Source: Diaphorobacter sp. HDW4A
Lineage (GTDB): Bacteria > Pseudomonadota > Gammaproteobacteria > Burkholderiales > Burkholderiaceae_C
Direction: 5' to 3'
DNA length: 64,000 nt
Assembly (NCBI RefSeq): GCF_011305995.1
Contig: NZ_CP049911.1
Span: forward strand, 62,001 to 126,000
This document shows, piece after piece, positions 53,528 through 61,153 of the stretch. The notes beneath the pieces were generated by a model. The model was not told the DNA's origin. It ran no database searches and was given only the letters and a program-made list of their open reading frames with translations. The translations under genes and the position numbers were made by a program. The first letter of the stretch is position 1, and the number at the start of each line of letters is the position of its first letter.

Positions 53528-54352
53528 AGACGTGAAAGTGGGTAAGCGGTATCCAGCGCACCTGGCGCAGGTTTGCAACTACGAAGCCCTGAGCGAGAAA
53601 GAAAAACGCGAAATCCTGAAATCAACTCTCGTAGGGGATATCTGGGGGATTGGGCGGCGGCTGGGGGCTCAATTGGCCGAGGTGGGAGTAATCACGGCGC
53701 TCGATTTGGCCCAAATGGATCCCGTCTTGGTTCGCCGTAAATGGAGCGTGGTTTTAGAGCGAACCGTGCGGGAGCTGAATGGGCAGTCCTGTATTGCGCT
53801 TGAAGACATACCCACCGAAAAAAAGCAAATTGCCGTAACGCGCTCGTTTGGGGCTCCTGTGACCGAAATAGGGGGGCTTTTGGCGGCAGTGAGCGAATTC
53901 GCTGCGCGGGCGGGAGAAAAACTCAGAAAGCAAGGCAGCTTTATGTGTTTGCCCATACTTCCCCTTTTCGGCCTCCCCCTCAGTTTTCTCGGGCGGTGAT
54001 GGTTCCCCTGAGAAAACCAACGGCAGATTCCTCTGTTTTGATTGAAGCAGCTCGGGCGGGGGTGCGCAGGTTTTATGAGCCGGGATACCAGCTCAAAAAG
54101 GCCGGGGTCATTCTTCTGGATTTGTCGAGTTCTTCGGTGCACCAGGCTGAGCTTGAACTCGGGGGGGATGACAGCAAAGACCAAACCCAGCTGATGATGA
54201 CGGTCGATAAACTGAATCGTCGTTTCGGGCGGGGGGCTGTTTCTGTAGGGGGTACAGGAATGGGCCAAAAAGGCGATTGGAGCCCAAAACAAATGAGGCT
54301 CACACCCCAGTACACCACCAAGCTGTCTGATATCCCTGTGGCGCGGGCATAA
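53500..54352 (+). pseudogene. umuC: umuC third copy, truncated and frameshifted
   Basis: From WLNHQPEDV and the conserved GDIWGIGRRLGAQLAEVGV (about residue 190 of UmuC) the polymerase reads to EKLRKQGSF, shifts frame at about 53938, and continues FAHTSPFRPPPQFSRAVMVPLRKPT to PVARA at 54352. The 5' half is absent. The codon use and sequence differ strongly from the copies at 18453 and 27140, so this is another lineage. The remnant abuts a strongly purine-skewed region. Confidence 0.75.
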
Positions 54353-55063
54353 GACAGCCCCAGGGGGAAGAAATATGCAGGGCCCAAAAGCTCGGGGGAG
54401 AGTTATGCGGGGGCCAGCTTCGAATTCAGCGGTGAATTTGAGTTCGCGGGGGGGCGAGATTCAAAGCCTGAGTTGAAGACCTCCAACACAAAACCGAAAA
54501 CCGGAATCAAAGGCAAACCCGAACCCAAGAAAGGCACGCAGCGGGCGCGAGGGGGGCTCGTGTGCATATGGCCGGGGTTCAATTGCGCGCGGGAAGGGAG
54601 AAGGCCACAAGAACGGGAATTCAATTTCAGGCCGGGGAGTGAATTCAAGCGCGGGGAAGCAAGCGCCAAGGCAATTCGACGGGGAAAGAAAGGCGAACCC
54701 AAAGCAAACCGCAAACGAAACTCCAGAAAAAACAAAAGCCCAAAACCGGCAAAGGTCGTGGGCTCGTTTTAAGGGCGACTAAAGCGCAAAGGCTGTCATC
54801 ATGCACTCATAGATTCATGCATTTACATAGGGCTTGAGGCCGGGAGAGAAATCAACGCCGGGGTGCATGCGTAAAAGCCGTGAAACCCGAGGGGGAGAAA
54901 GCAAGAAAGCCAGGAGGAAGGGGGAAAACAGGCGGGAATCAAAGACATGAGCCCGCGTCACAAACACACTTGCAGCTACATAGGTCTTTGGGCGCGTGAT
55001 CCCTTGAGCGATAGAAAAGCCCTTGTAGTTTTAAGGGCGGGATCTATTGCTTTTACATAGGCC
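54353..55063. other. Purine-rich non-coding stretch
   Basis: About 700 bp whose plus strand is dominated by A and G runs (GGGGG, AAAGAAAGG-type), unlike the neighbours. A 99-codon Lys/Arg/Gly-rich open frame at 54473-54772 is a product of this skew and is not accepted as a gene. No known element was recognised. Confidence 0.5.
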
Positions 55064-55558
55064 TCAATCGGCTTGCTCTTCTTCCGAAGCATCGCCCCCA
55101 TCACCACCTGTGGCCTTGTAAACCTTGACCGCATTTCTCACATACATCATGGATTTGACGATGTGTTTTGCCTTACGCCTTATGACATGCAATTTGGCTT
55201 CGGTCTCCATCACCTTGTCTATCTCCCACTCTTTTGCAAATGGAGTCAACTTGTCTTTTGAATAAGACATGGTGTCACCTACAGTGGTGATTCGAACACG
55301 AACCATCTTGCGATTGTTCTTTGACCCATACCACCTGACGCCCGTCCACTTTAAGTCCAAGTGGTTGCCACGTCGAACGCAGGACAGCTGCAGAGTTGAC
55401 CTCGACTCCCATCCTGTGGCTTTCGCCTCCTGTCGGTCAACAAAGGTCATGTAGTCTTCGGCGGCAATCACTGCTTGGTCATACAGTTCCATGATGCACG
55501 CCTCCAGGGCTGTCATTGCATCTTCATAGCGCTCTGCTTCAGTTCGGGGTAGATTCAT
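55064..55558 (-). CDS. MobI-like conjugative transfer protein
   Basis: A 164-residue protein. The central part, DLKWTGVRWYGSKNNRKMVRVRITTVGDTMSY, and the following KEWEIDKVMETEAKLHVIRRKAKHIVKSM resemble MobI of SXT/R391-type elements and IncC plasmids (a W-x-R-x-x-W core, then a helix with E..L/A..IRR). MobI processes the origin of transfer with the relaxase. It is divergent from the parM/ParR-like cassette and next to the palindrome array; that gap would also be the expected place for oriT. Assignment by eye only. Confidence 0.5.
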   Translation of the reverse strand: MNLPRTEAERYEDAMTALEACIMELYDQAVIAAEDYMTFVDRQEAKATGWESRSTLQLSCVRRGNHLDLKWTGVRWYGSKNNRKMVRVRITTVGDTMSYSKDKLTPFAKEWEIDKVMETEAKLHVIRRKAKHIVKSMMYVRNAVKVYKATGGDGGDASEEEQAD

Positions 55559-55651
55559 CTATTTACCGTGTATGGAGGTACCCGGTACATGCATCCTGGC
55601 GAAAGCTGTCGAAAAATCGCGAATTCTCTGGATGTAAGTACCCTATAAGTT

Positions 55652-55930
55652 CATCCTACTAGGATGCAGACGTATGGTACCAGAAAATTTTCTGAAAGTG
55701 CTTCATCCTATTAGGATGTAAGTACCGGTCAAATTCATCCGATTAGACCCCTTTTTTTGTGCTTCTTCCAGACATGCGAGTCAACTTCACAGCGCCTTGG
55801 CTTCTGGATGTATCTACCCTGGCATCTTCATCCTAATAGGATGTTGTTCGCTGAAAAGATGTTGGCCCACAATCCTAACGAGCAAAATTCTCTGGATGAA
55901 GATGCCCTGTATCTTCATCCTATTAGGATG
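55652..55930. repeat. Array of 15-bp palindromes (centromere-like/parC)
   Basis: CATCCTA-N-TAGGATG occurs at 55652-55666, 55704-55718, 55829-55843 and 55916-55930; a degenerate copy, CATCCGATTAGACC, starts at 55737. Each is preceded by TT or TC. The spacing and position upstream of parM and the ParR-like gene fit a partition centromere and autoregulatory operator. Confidence 0.75.
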
Positions 55931-56140
55931 CAACTGCGGCATTTGATAGATTTCAACCTTCTGCGCCTGCACCCATGAACACATAACTCTTCAAGGATGG
56001 CGGTTGGATACAAGGGGGTGGCATCGGGCAGTCTGCAGTCACGCTATGGAACTACTGCAGGGCTACTAAAAGGCGCAAAAACGCCACTATCGGCTGCAAT
56101 CAATGTACGAAGCACTGGCAATTTATTAAAAGAAATTGCA

Positions 56141-57136
56141 ATGGGTTATGTAGTCGGACAAGATATCGGATATTCCAATCTCAAAATCGCCTTCGGCACA
56201 TCAGATGGCGAAATGACCACGGTCATTCGCCCTGCGGGTGCTGCGCCCAAAGAGCATTTTGGTAGTCGCTTTGACGGCAAGAAGCAAGATGACTTCCTGC
56301 ATGTGAATGTGAACGGTCAAGAGTTTGTGGCAGGCGTATCTACTGATCGCGCAGAAATGTGGGAGCGCTCCCTACATGCTGATTACGCCAAAACTGATTC
56401 ATACAAAGCACTGTTTCATGCAGGCTTGCTGTTGACTGGTCAGAAGGAAATCGACCTGTTGGTGACTGGGCTGCCAGTTTCTCAATTCCAAGATGAAGCG
56501 CTGCGCGAAGACCTGCGCAAGCGATTCACTGGTGAGCACAAAGTCACCGCAAAGCGGACGGTGAACGTGAAGGATGTGATGGTTGTGGCTCAGCCTATTG
56601 GCGGCTTGCTGGACTATGTGAATCTGGTCGATGACGGACCAGAAGAAGATCGCATCACGGACGAGCATCGCATTCTGGTGGTGGATCCTGGTTTCTATTC
56701 TCTGGATTGGGTTTTGGTCAGCAATGGCCAATTGCAGCGCCAATCCAGCGGCACCAGTCTCAAAGCCTCTTCTGTTCTGTTGGAGCAGGCCGGTATTCTG
56801 ATTGCCGAAGACCATGGTGCAAAACCCAGCGTGGAAACACTCGAAAATGCGCTGCGTACCGGAAAGCAAAGCATTCTGCTGATGGGTGAACGTGTCGAGT
56901 TGGCTCCATATTTGACAAAGGCGAGTGAATCTCTGGCCACGGTGACTTCGACTTCCATTCAAAAAGCATTGCGCGTTGAAAGCATGTCGCCTGACATCGT
57001 GGTTCTCGTGGGTGGCGGCTCCCAGTTCTTCCACAAAACTATTCAGGACGCTTTCCCGCGCCTGAAGGTGGTATGTCCAGAAAACCCAGTTCTGTCGAAT
57101 GCACGCGGTTTCTGGCTGTTGGGCGCATCAGCATGA
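56141..57136 (+). CDS. parM: ParM/StbA-type plasmid segregation actin-like ATPase
   Basis: A 331-residue actin-fold ATPase. Phosphate-1 GQDIGYSNLKIAFG (residue 5), phosphate-2 LVVDPGFYSLDWVLV (about 178) and the adenosine motif DIVVLVGGGSQFF (about 286) are in order. It forms filaments that push DNA copies apart when anchored by a ParR adaptor. The ATG at 56141 after AAAAGAAATT is preferred over a farther ATG at 55997, which would extend into the palindrome region. The stop overlaps the ParR-like gene (ATGA). Related cassettes stabilise plasmids and ICEs such as R391/SXT (srpM). Confidence 0.85.
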   Translation: MGYVVGQDIGYSNLKIAFGTSDGEMTTVIRPAGAAPKEHFGSRFDGKKQDDFLHVNVNGQEFVAGVSTDRAEMWERSLHADYAKTDSYKALFHAGLLLTGQKEIDLLVTGLPVSQFQDEALREDLRKRFTGEHKVTAKRTVNVKDVMVVAQPIGGLLDYVNLVDDGPEEDRITDEHRILVVDPGFYSLDWVLVSNGQLQRQSSGTSLKASSVLLEQAGILIAEDHGAKPSVETLENALRTGKQSILLMGERVELAPYLTKASESLATVTSTSIQKALRVESMSPDIVVLVGGGSQFFHKTIQDAFPRLKVVCPENPVLSNARGFWLLGASA

Positions 57137-57798
57137 AAGAAGGAAGCCTCAAGATCCTTTTGTCGATCAATGAGGTTTATCCACTCTTGGTAGCGGATTT
57201 GTCTCGGTACTCTCTTGAGCGCCGAGGAGAGCGTGTTCGTGTTCTCGCAGAGATTGGGCTTTTGGTCGAAGGTCGTTACTTGGCGGTGGGCGCCGCAAAA
57301 TGGGCTCTTCAACCGCAAATGGTTGAACTGCCTTCCTTTGCGCTGGTGATTAACGACGCCCATCCCGCATTGTTTAATGCACTCAAAGCGACCCCGGCAC
57401 GGATGCGCGCTGAGCGGTTGAGAAACCTTGCCAATCTGGGCTTGCATGTGGATGGTGGTTTGCTTCGCATTGAAGGCGCCCATCAACCAGAGGGTTCTCT
57501 CGTATCTTCAGATATGGGCAGGCAATACGAAACTGCACAGCCACCAATCCCTGTGGCTCCAGTTTCCATGTATCGCAGTGCTATCGCTGCGCATGCGCCA
57601 GCCAAATCCGATTCGGTCTCGAATGAGCCTGTTGCGGCCAATATGTCCGAGCCTGTGAATCCCAGCGCTTCTGAGCCGCCCGTGGAGAAACAGGAGTCGG
57701 ATTCTCCGGCTGCAGCTGCAGCGACTGCCAATCCAACGCCGTCGAAAAACAAAGTGGGCAAGGGCGTTCGCAGTTTCGCCCGATCCTTGGGAAATTGA
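57133..57798 (+). CDS. ParR-like partition adaptor with an internal duplication
   Basis: A 221-residue protein translated by ATGA overlap with parM. Two similar segments are seen: INEVYPLLVADLSRYSLERRGERVRVLAEIGLLVEG (about 11-46) and INDAHPALFNALKATPARMRAERLRNLANLGLHVDG (about 76-112). Each has the R-x-E-R-x-R/L...G(L/I) pattern and could be one ribbon-helix-helix-like DNA-binding or ParM-contact unit. The C-terminal 90 residues are disordered, Pro/Ala/Ser-rich. Position after parM is standard for ParR. A single-chain duplicated ParR would be atypical. Confidence 0.6.
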   Translation: MKEGSLKILLSINEVYPLLVADLSRYSLERRGERVRVLAEIGLLVEGRYLAVGAAKWALQPQMVELPSFALVINDAHPALFNALKATPARMRAERLRNLANLGLHVDGGLLRIEGAHQPEGSLVSSDMGRQYETAQPPIPVAPVSMYRSAIAAHAPAKSDSVSNEPVAANMSEPVNPSASEPPVEKQESDSPAAAAATANPTPSKNKVGKGVRSFARSLGN

Positions 57799-57800
57799 AT

Positions 57801-58214
57801 ATGGCAGTGTCGAAAGCAAAAACAAAAGCCCAAAAGCCTTCACCGTCTTTTGAATGGACGGTGGGTATTCCACCTGAGAAAACGATGGTGGCCCTTGCTG
57901 TGCGCAAGTGGTCTGGAATGCATGAAGGCAAGTACATCGAGGTGCTTGCTGGAAGCCCCAAGCGCTACCTGGAGGCCTTGGGCCTGGATGCGATTCTGGA
58001 GCCCAGCACCACGGTGATCTATGGTCAGATCCTGGTGCAAGGCGAGATGGAAATCATCATTGATGAGCGCGGCTCACCGGTCACGGCCTACCCCAACAGT
58101 GTTCTGGGCTGGTCGTACGTGCCCGAGTTCCACGAGAACATGAAGCTGGCCACGATGACCGATCTGGCCATCGATGCGGTGCGCCGTCGCTCCCGCACTG
58201 CGCCCAAGGGCTGA
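57801..58214 (+). CDS. Conserved small protein of the partition/ICE module
   Basis: A 137-residue protein, start ATG at 57801 directly after the ParR-like stop. The N-terminus is Lys-rich, followed by VGIPPEKTMVALAVRKWSGMHEGKYIEVLAGSPKRYLEALGLD and GQILVQGEMEIIIDERG. No family recognised. The close spacing suggests that it belongs to the same transcript as parM. Confidence 0.55.
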   Translation: MAVSKAKTKAQKPSPSFEWTVGIPPEKTMVALAVRKWSGMHEGKYIEVLAGSPKRYLEALGLDAILEPSTTVIYGQILVQGEMEIIIDERGSPVTAYPNSVLGWSYVPEFHENMKLATMTDLAIDAVRRRSRTAPKG

Positions 58215-58228
58215 TTCAGAGGCGTACC

Positions 58229-58447
58229 ATGCGGCAGGAGTTCGTGCGGGGCCATCGGCGCTACATCCTCTCCCTGGACGTAGATCTGTTCGAGGCCTGC
58301 GTGATCAATCGTCACTGGTACGGTGACAACAGCCGCAGGCACGGGCGCCGTCAGGAGCTTTTTAAAGACTTGGCGGTGGCCCAGCGCCGGTTTGGGGAGG
58401 TGCAGGCGTACCTTCTCAAAAACGGTTACTCGCTGCCTAACTCATAA
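58229..58447 (+). CDS. WGR-domain-like small protein
   Basis: A 72-residue protein: RRYILSLDVDLFEACVINRHWYGDNSRRHGRRQELFKDLAVAQRRFGEVQAYLLKNGY. The order aromatic strand, DLF, RxWxG...GR, F....A...F...L....GY resembles the WGR fold found in DNA ligases and PARPs, with an imperfect W-x-G. It could bind nucleic acid. Part of the small-gene cluster following parM. Confidence 0.5.
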   Translation: MRQEFVRGHRRYILSLDVDLFEACVINRHWYGDNSRRHGRRQELFKDLAVAQRRFGEVQAYLLKNGYSLPNS

Positions 58448-58459
58448 AGCCTCAATGAC

Positions 58460-58930
58460 ATGGAAGACATCGACCTAGAACTCAAGAAGGTTCAGCTGGC
58501 ACGCGAACGTTTGGCCCTTCAAAAGGAAACGGAACGCAGGATGCTGAAGGCCCAGATGGTGGGCCAGCTTGCTGCCGCTGGAACTGCTTTAAAGTCCGTT
58601 GGCCGCAAGATTGTCATGCTGCCAATTGCCGCATTGGTAGCGCTGCCGACCTTTGTTTCAAAACACCTGAAGATCTCTGCCCTTTGGATTTGTCTGGGTG
58701 CTTTCTGTCTGGGTGCCTTTGGTGTGGGCTATTTACTGGTGGAAAAGCATTTGGATGAGTCAAATCGCCGCGTCCAGGAGCTGAACGCCGAAAAGCGTCG
58801 CGCCCAGCAGCTGTATGCAGAAAAGCTTCAAGAGTGCATTACTGCGCAGATTCCCTTGCCAACCTGTAAAGAGAGAGCCCAGAAGCTGGCTTTCCCCAAT
58901 GGTCTCGGTGGTGTGAAACTCCCCGATTAA
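58460..58930 (+). CDS. Membrane protein with coiled-coil ends
   Basis: A 156-residue protein. The N-terminal 35 residues form a charged coiled coil (LELKKVQLARERLALQKETERRMLKAQ). Two TM helices follow (VMLPIAALVALPTFV, about 53-67; ISALWICLGAFCLGAFGVGYLLV, about 75-96). The C-terminal helix ELNAEKRRAQQLYAEKLQECITAQIPLPTCKER has two Cys. Function unknown. Confidence 0.55.
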   Translation: MEDIDLELKKVQLARERLALQKETERRMLKAQMVGQLAAAGTALKSVGRKIVMLPIAALVALPTFVSKHLKISALWICLGAFCLGAFGVGYLLVEKHLDESNRRVQELNAEKRRAQQLYAEKLQECITAQIPLPTCKERAQKLAFPNGLGGVKLPD

Positions 58931-58941
58931 GAACCTAAAAC

Positions 58942-58960
58942 AAAGCCCCTCGGGGGCTTT
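58942..58960. terminator. Bidirectional intrinsic terminator
   Basis: AAAGCCCC and GGGGCTTT arms (58942-58949 and 58953-58960) around a 3-base loop, with A-run before and T-run after. It separates the rightward parM cluster from the leftward integrase operon. Confidence 0.8.
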
Positions 58961-58962
58961 TG

Positions 58963-60111
58963 TCATTGATCGAGCGGTTCTTCTTTGTCAGAGGCGGCTT
59001 CGAGCGCATTTCGCCACGCCTGTCGCCTCTTGTGGTCGTAGCGGGCCGTCACCTTCAGGCTGGAGTGCCGCGCCTGGGCCTGCACGTACCGTGGGTCTAC
59101 CCCCGCCTCCATGGTGTGCGAGACGCCTGTGTGTCGCATCCAGTGGGGCGATGCCAGCATAAGCCGTTGTGCGGCTCGGTCATCTTCATCCTTCACCAGC
59201 GCAGCCGCCATCTTGAAGATCTCTTTGCAGATCAGGTAGATGGCCTGGGGCGTGATGCCCTTGTCTTTGCCGGTGACCGCAAGGATGGCTGGCAGGGTCT
59301 CCTTGTACGCGGGCAGAGGTGACAGGCCCAAGGAGGTGCGGTAGATGCGCAACTCGTCCATGAGCTTGGAGGTGGCCACGATATTCGCTTTCTTGCCGCC
59401 CTTGCCCACCAGCTTGATGTCCCAACCCTGGGGCGATGGCTCAAAACTCCCCATGGTCAGCATCGCGGCCTCTTCGCGGCGCAGGTAGGCGCGGTACAGC
59501 AGCTGGGTGATCCAGCGTGCGCGGTGGTAGTGCTTGAGGTCGCGGTCGCTCTCGCGCGGCAGTGACTCGACGGCTTGCTGGACAGCCAGCCATTCGCGCT
59601 CGCTCAGGGCCTCTTCCACCTCCTCATCCGGCGCGGTCTTACCCATTCCCTCGTGGGCCATCTTCACCGGGTTGAACATGCAGTAAGGATCAACCTTGGT
59701 GCGGCGTAGCTCCCGCATGGCGGTGAACATCCTGAACAGCACCGTCAAGGTGTGCTTGACGCTCTCGGTGGACAGGGGTTTTCTGAAGGGTTGGTGCTTC
59801 CAGCCTTGGGAGAGAAGGTACTCATGATCGAAGGGGCGAGGGTTCTCCAGAAACAACAGGTAGTCGTTGATGTCCTGGGTGACCACCTCGGGCAGCAGAT
59901 CCGGCGCAGGTGGTCGCCTGGCGCGCAGCCACACCAAGAAGCGGTAGCACTCCTTTTCGTAGGAGCGCGTGGTGTGCCGTGACTTCTTGGAGTAGGTGTC
60001 CAGGAACGCGCGGATCGCTGACACATCGTCGGTGATGTAGCGGGTGATGAGCGCCAGTTCTGCTTCACCGGCTGGACGAACTGGGTACTGGTAGGAGGTG
60101 AGGGTGTTCAT
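58963..60111 (-). CDS. Tyrosine-type integrase
   Basis: A 382-residue integrase from the ATG at 60111. The core-binding domain (about 30-130) carries SKKSRHTTRSYEKECYRFLVWL. Catalytic residues: Arg in RAYLRREEAAML (about 213), Lys in VGKGGKKANI, SPHWMRHTGVSHTME (His-x-x-Arg) and ARHSSLKVTARYDH with His and nucleophilic Tyr. It overlaps the preceding gene by 4 bp, so it is last in the HipA-like/HTH/unknown/integrase operon. It probably integrates the surrounding element; its att sites were not identified. Confidence 0.88.
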   Translation of the reverse strand: MNTLTSYQYPVRPAGEAELALITRYITDDVSAIRAFLDTYSKKSRHTTRSYEKECYRFLVWLRARRPPAPDLLPEVVTQDINDYLLFLENPRPFDHEYLLSQGWKHQPFRKPLSTESVKHTLTVLFRMFTAMRELRRTKVDPYCMFNPVKMAHEGMGKTAPDEEVEEALSEREWLAVQQAVESLPRESDRDLKHYHRARWITQLLYRAYLRREEAAMLTMGSFEPSPQGWDIKLVGKGGKKANIVATSKLMDELRIYRTSLGLSPLPAYKETLPAILAVTGKDKGITPQAIYLICKEIFKMAAALVKDEDDRAAQRLMLASPHWMRHTGVSHTMEAGVDPRYVQAQARHSSLKVTARYDHKRRQAWRNALEAASDKEEPLDQ

Positions 60112-60641
60112 GGCGATACCAGCTCCGCACATGCGCTGGTGGCAGAGGCCTTGGATTGGGCCGGGGTGATGCCAAAGGCGAGGAACATGGCGTTGCCGCG
60201 CTCAAACAGGTCGAGCATCTTCTGAGCCAGCTCGTGGCGGTCGAGAAACTCCATGCCGACCAGATCCTCTCGGCGGTTGACCTTGACTTGGCAAATCAGG
60301 CCCATGAGCAAAGGGATAGCACCCACGTTGCGCATGAGGAACCACAGCCAGTGTGGCCACTGCTGGATCAGCTTGCCAAAAAAGGCGCGGACTTCGGGCA
60401 CCTCCACCAGCTCACGCGGGTCGTTGTCGTAGCCTGTGATGTGGATGAGCAGGGATTCTTGGAAGCGCAGCGCTGTCTCTTTGGAGTCGGTCAGGGCCAT
60501 CAGGCGCTCCAAGGCGCTGGAGATGTTGCCTGCTTCGATTTCAGTGCGGGTCAGGTCCAGCACCACCAATGCCTCATCGTTGAAGTTGGCCAGCCCTTCG
60601 GCATCGGTACGCATCAGAAGGATTTTGGGGTCTTTGCTCAT
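60108..60641 (-). CDS. Hypothetical protein of the integrase operon
   Basis: A 177-residue alpha-rich protein with no family recognised. Segments include DEALVVLDLTRTEIEAGNISSALERL, QWPHWLWFLMRNVGAIPLLMGL and LAQKMLDLFERGNAMFLAFGIT. Start and stop overlap both neighbours by 4 bp (ATGA at 60638 and 60108), so it is stoichiometrically linked to the HTH protein and the integrase. Confidence 0.6.
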   Translation of the reverse strand: MSKDPKILLMRTDAEGLANFNDEALVVLDLTRTEIEAGNISSALERLMALTDSKETALRFQESLLIHITGYDNDPRELVEVPEVRAFFGKLIQQWPHWLWFLMRNVGAIPLLMGLICQVKVNRREDLVGMEFLDRHELAQKMLDLFERGNAMFLAFGITPAQSKASATSACAELVSP

Positions 60642-61153
60642 GGCATCCCTTTACGCCGGTAGATGTTCAAGCCCGTGCTCTCGAAGTAATAGCGGAAGGT
60701 CTTCTCTGGGAGCCATTCCTCGCCCTCGGGGCCCTGCACCAGCAGCTGGAGATCTTTGGTCTGTTGGCTGCCGCGCAGTCGCACGATGTGGGCGCGCTGA
60801 TCCTCATCGGCAAGGCCGCTGGATCTGACGGCCACCACTTCGTCGCCAATCTCGAACTCAGGACGCTCAACGGGCACTTCACGGACGGGCTTGAGCTTGA
60901 GCTTTGCCGCGCGGGCGGTGCGCAGTTCTTCCTTGATTTGCTGTGTGCACTGGGGAATACCGGCAATGGCGCATTCCCACAGGCGGGCTCTGCCGGGGTC
61001 TTCAAAGACCGTGTACAGACGCTGCCGGGACACGCCCAGGTACTGAGCGGCATCCCGTATCGACCAGCCCTTGGTGCGAAGGCGCTCAGCCAGGAACCCG
61101 CCTTTTTTCGTGCTTTGCAGGGTGGGCTGGGTGGAGGAGTGTGGCGCTGTCAT
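60638..61153 (-). CDS. HTH DNA-binding protein of the integrase operon
   Basis: A 171-residue protein. The N-terminal helix-turn-helix is GWSIRDAAQYLGVSRQRLYTVFEDP (about 28-52). The C-terminal part has a beta-rich segment FEIGDEVVAVRSSG and LLVQGPEGEEWLPEKTFRYYF. It could regulate the operon or act as a recombination directionality factor. It is coupled by ATGA to the HipA-like gene and to the next gene. Confidence 0.65.
   Translation of the reverse strand: MTAPHSSTQPTLQSTKKGGFLAERLRTKGWSIRDAAQYLGVSRQRLYTVFEDPGRARLWECAIAGIPQCTQQIKEELRTARAAKLKLKPVREVPVERPEFEIGDEVVAVRSSGLADEDQRAHIVRLRGSQQTKDLQLLVQGPEGEEWLPEKTFRYYFESTGLNIYRRKGMP

Noticed and set aside
54473..54772. 99-codon Lys/Arg/Gly-rich frame
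   Set aside because: Explained by the purine-rich strand; no motif, and nearby frames show the same bias.
55652..55930. Possible CRISPR array from regularly repeated 15-mers
   Set aside because: Repeats are short palindromes with irregular spacing (about 38-111 bp) and no cas genes; better explained as partition or operator sites.
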